Shown one piece after another: positions 49,605-61,600 of a DNA stretch of 64,000 nt. The number at the start of each line of letters is the position of its first letter. Positions within the stretch are counted from its first letter, which is position 1. The stretch is taken from NCBI GenBank assembly GCA_947579605.1, contig OX388313.1, forward strand, positions 25,671,214-25,735,213. The letters are read 5' to 3'. Both the position numbers and the translations under genes were made by a program. Under the pieces are notes generated by a model. That model saw only the letters and a program-made list of their open reading frames with translations, was not told the DNA's origin and did not search any database. This DNA comes from Athripsodes cinereus. Taxonomy: Eukaryota; Arthropoda; Insecta; Trichoptera; Leptoceridae.

Positions 49605-52600
49605 CTATGACGGGGAAACTGGTGACTGAATTTGGTTGTTGATTGGAATTGTTCCATTATTGGCATCACTGAAAATAAAATAAATATTATAAAATATACC
49701 TATACTGTATACCTACACTTGCTCACACCAATTTTACTGTTTTTTTTATTTAATAAGGTTTTTTTTATTTTGTTAACATCTTTTCTATAATATTTATGTC
49801 TAAACTAATTTGTATAGTATTGAAATGTTTATTATTGTTATGTTTTGTATTGCGCCAACCTTACTTTTAAAAGGCCTGTGGGCCGTTGATGTATCAATAA
49901 ATAAATGAATAAATAAATGAATAAAATGTACATCCACATCGGGAAAAATAGTCCACTTTATTCGGCCTAGATAAAATGATAATATAAATAAAATAAATAA
50001 ATACTTTATTCAATCAATATCAATGTACAAACGTTGAGACAATATATCACCAATTGGCTACAATTCAGTTGCAGCAGCCTCACTACGTTGAAAAATAAGA
50101 CTATATAAAATTCAACTAACTTCAAAAATTCAATAAAAAAAAAAAACCTTGGCAATATCGTCTTTGTAGCCATATTGGTGATAAATTGTCTCAACATTTG
50201 TACATTGTTATTGATTGATTGAATAAAGTATTTATTATTATTATTATTCAACAATTTTTGGCGTAATTGTAATGCAAATATAAAGTTTAAAGTAAGTCAG
50301 CTGACTTTGAAAGCTTTTAGTCCTTTTGCAAAGCAAAATTTGCTTTGTTCAAAAAAATTTAGTCCCTTTGCAACATTTAATGTAACTTTTTAATGAGAAG
50401 ACCTCGAAAGATGGATCTTTTTTCTTCTCTTTATCTAGCACATTAAACAAAAGTTCTGAATAGTCACCTCACCGTGCATGCAGTAAGTAAGTAGAACGAA
50501 AGGAGTGAAAAATCATAGAAGAGGGGGGCTTTCTTCATAGATGGATATTTTTGAAAACCAGTTCATACTGATTTTTTTATTTTATTATAAAAGATATATC
50601 TGGGTTTTGTTATAAACCCAAATACAACCTTATACACCTTTCACACTAAGCTAAAAGCTTGTGCCGTGAAAGGGGAGTTTTGCCGGGACCTGGGTTCGAA
50701 CCACGGACCCCTTGTTCCAGAGGCCGAGACTCTACCTCCAGGCTACCGACGAACTCAGTATGCAAATTATATGCAAAGTTATATTAAAAGACTAAATAAA
50801 AGTATTATTGTAATATAATTTTAATATTACTTGAAGAATGGTAGCAATGAAATGAGTTGTGACTTGGTAGTGGCCTGCCTGAGTTGTGGCAGAGACAATA
50901 CAAGATGACGCAACCAAGCAGCAAGAGAACCTCGTCTTCTTTCAACTACCCAGGCTTCCTGAAACAACAATCAATAAATTTAACATTATGTCAATGAACA
51001 CCATTCAAAGTAGATGCCTGAAGCTTCCAATGCCTCTTATTTAAAAATAAAATTAAAAATCTACATAGGAATTATAACGGCAAAATTGTTTAAAGAAGTC
51101 GGTGTTTTTGTGTAATACATTCATATTATGGTACTAAATTACATTCAAATTAATTAAAAATTATATTTACTAAAAACATTCTAATGGAGAAATAAAAATA
51201 TGTAAATAATACGTATAGGGAAAACTGATCTAAAAAATCTTTGTCATTTTGATAATAGGATATTTAAAATCATAATAGAGAATTATATACCTTTTTTCCT
51301 AAAGCTTTTTTGGGTGGGAATTTAAATGGTGTTACATCCGGATGAGAGTTTTTCAGATCTGAATATAGTTTTCTAAATTCTGAATATCTTCTAAACACGT
51401 TCCACTCCTCAGTGAATACTTTGAGAAAAACCTGAAAAAAATATCAATTAGATACATTTAAAGTTCACATCAATAATTGATACGTATGCATATTCTAAAT
51501 GAATAAAGAATTATTATTATTATATTTAAATATCTTAATATCTGTTGGGTTGAAAAAATCATAAATTTTTCTCAAAGATGCGCCAAATAGTTTTAAGATG
51601 CGCCACCAGCATACGAAGCAGCAACACAATATTAATTGTTAATTTTATTCCAATAATGAAATTCTGCAATTTGTGCATCAATGCAATAAATTAACAAATA
51701 AAATGATTAACATGTAGTGAATTTCGCTGTGAATAGAAAAGATTTGTTGTCTCCTTTTGACCCAAGAGAAAAGTTAAGGAAAAAGAAATAAAATGATAAA
51801 AACACTGAGACAACAACATGAATAGTGAAGTGATATTTATTATAATTATGGATGAGTGTGAGAATAAGATGTTTGGTTTACCTGATAAACATGGAATGAC
51901 TTAGAACCACTAGATATGAGGAATGCTGAAGGTATCCATATCTGTACATTACTGCTTCCGTCTGTGTTTACTGGAGTAGGAGCAGGCGAGCCTACATTAG
52001 CCAGTTTTCTTTGCAATACCTCATTGAATTCCATCAGTTCAGCATGCATTTCTGCCACCTGAGAAACCGAGCAATATCTTATAATACAATATGTATTTAT
52101 TGCCTTTATATTCTTCTAATGGCATATAGTCCTCTATCCAGAGTTTTCATTAGCTAAAGTTGTCCATGGGCCAGAGAAACCATAGATTTTAGTAGAAACA
52201 TAAATACATTTTGGTCAATATATATTACTATTGTACAACCTCTTCTGTATGTATTTTGTATGGCGTGTTGTAGATTCGTACGTAGTATGTATGACAATAT
52301 TAACGGCGCAAACTGAATGGTTGCACTTTGTTAAATGATTGAATTGGTTACAACAAATGTTAGAAAATTGCAGTGTTTTTGTTGAAATAAGTTTTTACCT
52401 ATTACTGTTTGTATTTATCATTGATATATTTATTTTATTTTGTGTTATTCTGTGTCTATTTTATCTGTAATTTTTTAACTGATGTCTGTTGATCTATATT
52501 GTTAAAGGCTTTGCCGTTTATGAGATGAAATAAATAAATAATAATTTGATTTTGAAATGGGTTTTTGGAAGAGATAAAATCACCCCCTATATATTTGTTG

Positions 52601-55600
52601 CATTTAATTTGAATGTAATTCTCTAAAAAATTGTAAATGTCGTGATCAATGTACAGTGAATAATGAATAAATAAATAAAAAATGTATACCTACAGATTTT
52701 AATTTATGTACATACTTATCTGTTAATTTTTACATTGATTGTTTTCAAACTTTTTGTTAATTGTTATATTGTTTTAAAGTAAGTTTATTTATTTATTTAT
52801 TTATTTGATCAATAAACGGCAATTTGCCTTTTACAATAGGTTTGTAGCGGAGCTACATTTCTATGGTCCCGGGTGTGCATCGACCTTAAGATAATGATAA
52901 GCGAAATCCGCGAGTCGCTATTCGTTGATTAGATAATTGTTACATTATCAGATAGGGCTCGTGGGTTGGAGGTCGGTGAACACCCGAGCCTCGACACTCT
53001 TTCGCCTGCCACTGGACGATCTACATCACGTCAACCTCGCGCTTCGTGTTGCTTGCATATTCAACCCACACGTGAGTTAAAATCACATAATTAGTGTAAA
53101 ATCAAATATATTTAACTAACCCGTAGGGATTTAATAATTGTCTTAGTCAAAAGTAAATTTAATAAATCTATTTTATACTTCTAACTAGAAGATAACATCT
53201 TTCATTTAATTCATTTTTCTTATTCACTTTACAAATTTGAACATAGCAAATATTACTTATTAAATGTAAGTAATTAATTTATATCGCCAGGTGAGGTGTT
53301 TATTCATATTCCTTGAAAGGAGTCGGATACATCTTAATTTCAAATAATTCATTTTAATATTTAGCACACTTCATAGCCTGCGATAGGTTTAATACATATG
53401 TATGACAAATCAATAATATAACAGTCTATAAATATATATAAAAAATGCGCTAATACATTCAAATAGAAAAGAAACAAAACTAATAACAGAAATTTAGTCG
53501 CATGGGTAACAATAATCATGCTCAGCTGCAAATAACTGCAGCATACACATATATAATAATATACAAATATAGTAAGAAATATTATTAATTATTGTAAGAA
53601 ATTGTCAGATGGCAATAAGTACGCCTTTTTGATAAGGTTTTTTATGATTATACAATAGGGAACTTGCACATTTTTTTTTTATTATTCAGAATCATAAATA
53701 GAGTCTTTTGAAATACATATCAGCTATTTTTTTTTCGATACGTTACTTAATTTCTGTTTTATAGCATTTTAAAATTTCGACTTTTTGAATTTCCGCGAAA
53801 ACGCCTAAAATGAATGCGCCATCTTGATGACGTCACAAGTTCCTTCGATCTCAGTCTGCAGGTTGCTTAGTACGATTTGTGGTGTATCTGATAGTTTGTC
53901 GGGGTTGTTGGTTTTGGTTTGAGCGCTTTTTCTGTGAAAAACCTAAATATAATCAAATTGTAACTAATACATATACATCAATTTCTATTTTGATTAAGTT
54001 ATTATGACGGAAAACGGTTTTCTCAAGGGGCAATCGGATAATTTGCCTAAGATTGACTCCATCATGGTGTATTCTTTTTTTACAAAGAATACAGACTATG
54101 TTAGTGCTGAAATACGAGGAGTCAAAGCTTCAAGGTAAGAAATATGATATTCATTTAGTTATTTTACAATGTAATGGTAATTTGTCCAGTTTTCATCTCA
54201 CTAAAATAAGTGAGAAACGTGGTTCGTGCCATCAATCGGCTTGTCATGAAAAGTTTATTATGTATGGTAGTTTCGTGTGTCAAATTTACATAAGCTCATG
54301 ATGGCACATCATATGATTCATTAAAATATATCCGTAACAAACGGCTTTTAGTTTGTAGACTAAGATATTGCCCTTCATGAGAGAGCATAGTTTGTGAAGA
54401 TATGCATTTCCCCATTAATAACAAAAAGTTTTAATCTACCTAAATCAATATAATGTTTTTTTGTAGCTCCTCCAGGGAAAATTATGGAGATAATGCTGTA
54501 GGATATGTCCAGGTGAAAAGGGATAGAAGTGTGTGCACTGTGAAGGCACGAATAACCCCTGAGCATAAAGTGCGAGCAAAGCCCTACACTGTGACTCTAA
54601 CCTGTGATGAAAAAGATGGTGTCGTAGAGTCATGCATTTGCGAAGACTGTCCAGCATCTCAAGGTATATATGAAGTTCATAATGACAGTTATATTTGTAT
54701 ATCCTATACTCTTTTATATGGAAAATATCATACATCTAATAAACCCACCGGTAGACGCTATCACTATCTGTCTTAAAATGTTAATTACTAATTTTTGTAC
54801 TCATAATGCTGGTATATTTTGTAATAAGTTTATTCAATGGCTATTTGTATCATGTAAATTTAACATATGAAACTACCATATAAGGCTTAGAAAAGACAAC
54901 GTGGGAATGCGGGTTCAAGTCCCGTCCAGGGCACTACCAAATGAGGTGACACTGTCTTTTCTAAGCCTTATATGGTAGTTTCATGTGTTAAATTTACATA
55001 TGTAACCTCATACACTGGTTAATTGTAAAAACAACAACGATAAGCTATTTGTATCAGTTTTTCATTATTTTTATGTCTGATTACAGGAGGCTGTAAACAC
55101 GCCATTGCTTTTTTGCACTGGGTGCATCGTCGGAGTGAAGATCCTCCTAAAACATCTGTCCAATGCTATTGGAAAAAATCGAAGATGGCTGAGATTGGCA
55201 CAGAACTTAAATTTATAACTTGTGCTGACTTGAGTCGTCGACCAAATACAAGTGTATTCACACCGAGTGGGGTTCTACCAGCTATTGTTGCAAAAACAAA
55301 AGACTTACATAAGAAATCAGAAAGCATCATTATGAATTATTTCAATGATGCAACGAATATTGACACATTAAGCATACATTATTTAATGGAGATGTTTATT
55401 AATAGTGATATAGGGACTGATGCAGACGATTTCATCTCATTTTGTCGTGGGACAATAGATGCAGAAAGCTGCAAGGAAGTTGCAGAACTTACAGTTAACC
55501 AAACAGACTGCAATATTTGGTATGAAATGCGGTATGGACGCATAACTGCATCCAAATTACACGAAGCTGCAAACTGCAAAACTTTAGATGGAACATTGGT

Positions 55601-58600
55601 AGAATGCCTGCTTGGGGCTAAAATTAAAGATACAGAGGCAATGAAAAGGGGTCGGATGTTGGAAGGAGAGATTTTAAAAAAATTAAAAAAAAACAAACGG
55701 GATATAAGGCGTTGTGGCCTTATGCTCTGTAACAAATTCCCCCTGTTCGGTGCTTCTCCAGATGGCATCTGTGAGGAGTATGTAATTGAAATAAAATGCC
55801 CAAAGATTTGTAATTGGAAGCAAAAGTACTTCACTGGAAATAGCCCAAGTGCCAAATTCATGGCTCAAATGCAACTTCAAATGCTTTTGTCGCAAAAGAA
55901 ACGTGGGTTGTACTGTGTTGCAAGCCCACAGTTTGAGGAGACTGGCGAGGTCATTGAGATGTATGTAGACTTGGATGAACAATTTTGTTATAAATTAATA
56001 GAACAAGCCACCATCTTTTGGAAGAAAGCCGTATTTGTAAAACTGTTCAGTTAGGTTAGTTTGTACTATGTAAGTTATTGTTTTAGTACCAATATCTTGA
56101 AGAATTTCTAGTAAACTTTTATCTCTTATTTATCTGTGACATAAATTAATATTTTCTATTGTGTGTGTCATGTTTATTTTTTTTTTATAATATTTATATA
56201 ATTATTTGATTTTATTATGTATAACTAACAAATGCAAGTGCTCAAATGTGGCCTGCGTATTATGTGATATAAAACAACAATATATGTATCAACTTCACAT
56301 TGCTGTTATGTCAATTGAAATTCAAATTTGTGAATATTAATACTTGCTACTTATATTTGTATTGTTTTTAAAGTTAAACCATCTTATTTATTTAAGTATA
56401 TTATTTATCACTGCAAAATTTATTTTATTCTTGTACCTATTCAATATAATATCTTCCCGTTGATATTTCAATAAAATCAAGGGATCTGGAGCACTATGAT
56501 TAGAATTTGTAGTAATGTATCTCACTCTATTCATTGATATAGTCTACATCAAATTTCTCAGGCCCTGATTTACTTCCCTGTAATGTTATGTAAGTACTTG
56601 GTTTCCTTCAGTCATATTAAGTAAAAGTGAGTTCGTCGGTAGCCTGGGCCTCGTGAACATGGAGTCCGTGGTTCGATACCGGCAAACTCCCCTTTCACGA
56701 AACAAGCTTTTAGTAGCTTACTGTGAAAGGTGTATAAGGTAGTATTTGGGTTTATAACAAACAAAATTCAGATATATCTTTTTTTTTTTTTTTTAAATTG
56801 AAATAACTTTATTTGTCAGATATTTCAGGAGTCTTAGGACTCCTATTCATCCGTTTAGGTGACAATCTATCTATCTTTCAACTCTCTAGTCTATCAGTAC
56901 TACTATGCCAGTGTTGGCATCTCTGACCCTACGTCAGTGGGCGGGGGACCCAGCTGACGTAGCAGATCTCATCTTATTAGTCATATTAAGTAGTGAGAAT
57001 TCATAATCCTTGATTAGATACCTGTCAATAAAACAAAAACTAGTGTAGGTAACTTTCCAAAGCCATCCAGAAATAATCCAAGACAATATTTTTTACATAA
57101 CACAGTGGGTACATGCTTGTTCATACTTAAGATGACCAACAATCAAAGTCTTCAAAAGTTAATTAAAAGTTCTTTATTTAATACTATTTACACATTAAAT
57201 TAATTTATAATAAAAATATGAAGGCCCACAAAGCTGTTTCTCAATAAGACGTAAGTACATTTTTTTTATATAAACAAGAAAAAAGAATCACAGCTTAAGA
57301 CCGATGTTTCAACAAAATTAATATTATAAGAGAAACAGAGTTTATAATGCATTCATCAATAGCAAGACGAATCTGTATCATCCACCAAGGTATTTATTTT
57401 TTTCTATCATTGACATCAATTAATCCTTTAGCATCAATAAAATATAAACGTTATCCAAAAAATAAAACCTTACTCAGAAACTGCTTAAAACATTGGCGTA
57501 TCACAATGCACCTCTAACTATACTTTCTAAATTCTTAAGTAAAGTTCCAACTTGTAAATGAGCTTGCAATTATTATACCTAAATAATAGCTTAAATTTTG
57601 ATATTACATTAATCAAAAGTATAATTACATGCATGCATAAGTAACACACATAACACAAAACAAAGTATAAAATAATACCCAGGTAATCAAAAAGATATAC
57701 TAGTAAATACAATAATAAATTGTGATACTGAGGCAAAATGCAACAATAATAAATAGAATAATCCATCCGTCATATCACGGCATCTCTGATGAGCTATCAG
57801 ACCGCCTGATTGGGAAAAACATGCAAGTTGGACTCTAAATAATTTACAACTTTAATTGAGCAATAAAAAAACCTATTATTTAAATACATATACAGTATAT
57901 ATATAAAAAAAAAACATTGTTTGAAATTGTTGATAATTAATATTTATCCCTAACTAGACTTAGTTAAAAATCAAACTTTAATTAAGGCCATTTGCAGATT
58001 TATTAACCCACATGTGATAGTGATGATGTCGTCTGTATCAGAGATAAGGTTATGGTCTATTGTTGAATGCATTGTAAGCATATGGAATTCTCTTATACGA
58101 CCAATGACACGCTCTACGTGGATACGTAGAGCAGCAATCATCTTGGCTTCTCTAACCTCTGTCCTGCTAAGTAAATTGTTTTTTAGTACACTCGGAGGAC
58201 GTACAAGATGACTACCTTTATCTTTCAAAATATAAGATATGTTCTTAAATCCTCTGTCAGCCATCACCCACATTCCACACGTAATGTTGTTGAAGTACCC
58301 GCACACCTCAGCAATGACAGAGTCAGTAGTTCGCCCTCCGTAGCCACCCGAAATAAAATTTACTAATCCATCGGGAGTACAAGATATTAAATATTTTAAA
58401 GTATTACATCCCTTGTATTCCGACCATGTCAAAGCTTGGTGTAATGGGTTTTTGGGTTTTTCTATTTGGATCTCTAAGCAATCGATTATTGATTGGACGT
58501 TGCGGTACCTCGCCCGAAAAGAAATTGGCAAACGTAAACGAATTTCTCTCGATGAAGGCCAAATTATAAGCTGCTTGAGCATACATGCTAAAACTGGCAA

Positions 58601-61600
58601 TGTATTTTTAAAAGCACGACAAATTGAGGCTTCAGATTTGCCAAAGTGGGCTCCTAATAATCGATATGATAAATCTAACTTTATTTTCTTTAAAGTAATC
58701 ATAATATTGATCAATGGAGCACCACCCATATCTTGTAGGACAGAAAGCACATGATACATTTCTTCTGGAATCCCTAAATACAACTGTGGCAGTCGTTCCA
58801 AAAGCATCATGAACCCATTTCTCATGTAAAGTTTTAGTTCATCCTTTTCAAATTCGTCATCTTTAAAATCAGAGTCAACACTTTCAACTTCATAATCAGG
58901 GTCAAGAGACTCATGTGTACATGTTGGAGAGTATACAGTTGGAAGATCTGGGGTAACAACTATGGATAAAGGTTTGTCAGTTGTAGACACAGGCTCGTAA
59001 CATAAACCTTTTATTGGGGAACAGCTGCTTGTTGTCACTTTAGGTGATGAAGTACAAGTCCCTTTGCTTCTAAATTTACCCAGCAACTTAACCTATAAAA
59101 TAAATAAACACTTCATTAGGCTTCAAAACAAGTGATTTGTGGCATATTGATATATGGTAATAATAAATAATCATTACGTTCTGTCGACATGAATAAATTA
59201 CAATAACATGTAATATCTGTACCTGTACTGCTTTCTCTTGACGAGTACAATTTGAAATTTGTATTTTATTATCTTGCAATGAGTTTGCTTACATGCTTAC
59301 AAGCTTACATGCAGCTGGTCTGCTGGCTACCCCACTTGTGGGATATGCCGTGATGGTATAGTAGTAGTAGTAGTAGTAGCAATGAGTTTGAATATTGACT
59401 TTCTTGTTGCTGTGAAGTACACAAAGTTTCTTCCAAATCTTGATGCGGTGAAGTGGGGGGTTTAAGCTGCTTCAATGCTTCTTCCAAATCTTGATGCGGT
59501 GAAGTGGGGGGTTTAAGCTGCTTCAATGCTTCTTCAACAACTTGGACTTGTTGCCTCCTCTTGCCTGTGTGTCTTACTACTATGTTCTTATTCTTTTGAC
59601 AATGAAATATATGAGGAAGAACTCCTTTTTTCAGAATCGCTTTACCACCCATAATCTTAAAGCGCATATAATTCTCCAAGTCCTCTTCCAGCTGTAAATA
59701 ATAGAGATAATATAGTTTTAGGAAACGGTAACTACAATGGTAGTATGATATGCCATGGATTCAATTAGATGCACAAACAAAAGCAAGGGAAAATATTTAA
59801 ATGTAATAAACTGGTAAATACTTACATTAAAATGATCCTCACAAACATGACGGGTAGTTAAATTCGATAGAGGTTTATTTTTCGATTCGTCTCGTTTCAT
59901 TGCATGACACCACTTTTTTCGCTTGGAAGGGTCTGCCGGCATGCGTAGAAAGAATTTATTCGGTGTCGTATAAGTTGTATTTGTACATCTTGGAACTATA
60001 CAATATTTGTATGACTTTTTTGAAGACATTTTGTATCACTATACGATATATTTACTTCGAAAATGTTAAAAACCGGACTCAAATACCACACGACCACCAA
60101 ACCCCCATACATTACGTTGAACATCAAAACATCAGCGAGGAACATGTGACGTCACAAATTTCAACGACCAATGACGTGGCGTTTAAAAAGTTGTTGAAAA
60201 ATCGTGATTTTATTTATTAAAATAATATATGAAATAAAATATTTTTGGGTTTTTACCAAAATATAATCGATATTTAACCACTTTTCTACCTAATTAATAC
60301 ATTTTACAGAGTATTCCTCCCTAGTGCAAGTTCCCTATTATTTTTTTTTAGCGTAGAGCAATATTAGAATTGAAAAACATCATAATTAGACATTTGATAC
60401 ATTATTTTTTTTGACGAAATTAGAACCTATACATTCTAAAAATTGATAAATATCACATCAATATTAATGCATACAACAATTTATGGAGCATTCTTGGGAT
60501 TATGTTACATAATACAACCATAATAGGTACTCATGTTAATTTTGAAAACGACTATTCTCAGCTACTGCGAGATTGGCATGCAAATTTTTCACTATGATCA
60601 CTTCACACATTATAGAGTACACTTAAGATCAAGATAATATTAAGATTGTGTATTGAGTGAACCCTGCTGATCACTCATAAACAAATGAATGGTCTTAAAA
60701 ATAATAAATTGAAATTATACTTCACTCACCTGCACAAGTTTAGCTTCATATTGTTTCACCTCGTCAGCTTGTGATCCATTATTTTTAAGCATTTGTACTG
60801 CAGATACATATTTCTTCAGTTGTTCTTTTAGTCTATCATTTTCTCTAAAAAATTGATTATTTAGTAATGATGCAATTAATACAATATTATAAGTAAACAT
60901 ACACTTTCTAAAGCAGTTTAATATATTCGATGAGTGAAAAATTTTGTTTTTTTGTTTGATTTTATTGGCACTAACAATGTGGTAATCACGAAACATTTTT
61001 AAAATATTTAGCTGTAGTAATTATTTAGATATACTATAACTAAATATTTAAAAAAATCAACGCATATTAATTCCAGTCACCAGTTCAATTACCAATAGGT
61101 AAAATTTGATTAGTCTAGAGTTTAAGGGCTTACCTATTTAAATCTAATATAATCTTTTCCATTTTATTGATTTTTTCCTTATGCGCTATATCCATCTGTG
61201 TCAATTTCAATTGCAAAGATAAATTTTCGTCTTGCTGTTTGATCAACATGGCCTGGAGATGTGCTTCATCTACTTCTGGATTCTCGTCATCAGGGAAACA
61301 CAATTCCAAACACGATATACTTCCTTCCGCAGGCCCTCCTTCACTGTCACTCTCGGACAATCTTCTCGTCCCGCTAGCACTGGATACGTCAGAACCTTTC
61401 TGTGAAGACGATTCAGTTAAGCTCTTTTTACTTGAAAATATATCTTTGGCCTTTTCAGAAAGTCTGGCTAAGATTTGTCCTGGTGTTTCGCTGGAATTCT
61501 TTTCAACAGACTCTTCCGGGAAGAAATGTTTCTTTTTGATATCGTAATTTGATGTAGTCGGCTCGCTCTGAGATGATAAAACGGAGAAAGCACTAGCGGT

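Larger units (their letters stand above)
53657..60336. mobile_element. 6.68-kb two-gene DNA transposon, ISL2EU/IS4EU-like, in SNX29 intron
   Basis: Perfect 13-bp terminal inverted repeats, AGGGAACTTGCAC at 53657-53669 and its complement at 60324-60336, flanked on both sides by AT (53655-53656 and 60337-60338). A TA duplication with termini one base shorter fits equally well. Inside are two convergent genes: SWIM-YqaJ (54004-56054, plus) and THAP-DDE transposase (57971-60029, minus). A YqaJ-type nuclease beside an IS4/IS5-like transposase with a 2-bp duplication is what I remember of eukaryotic ISL2EU/IS4EU elements; PIF/Harbinger is the main alternative but normally has a 3-bp TWA duplication and a Myb-like second gene. 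Nested insertions at 56624-56978 and 59288-59378 and a foldback at 54856-54995 postdate it. Confidence 0.85.

Noticed and set aside
54900..54960. A possible tRNA gene from the GGTTCAAGTCC motif
   Set aside because: Only a B box is present; no A box, acceptor pairing or anticodon arm can be drawn, and it sits in a foldback loop.
55379..55861. A 160-codon minus-strand frame inside the YqaJ exon
   Set aside because: Antisense shadow of the clearly recognisable YqaJ coding exon.
57527..57766. A 79-codon minus-strand hydrophobic frame near the transposase 3' end
   Set aside because: AT-rich sequence gives Tyr/Leu/Ile strings by chance; no start context or homology recognised.
53657..60336. Classification as PIF/Harbinger
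   Set aside because: The DDE_Tnp_4-type catalytic domain fits, but the flanks support a 2-bp, not a 3-bp TWA, duplication and no Myb-like second gene is present.
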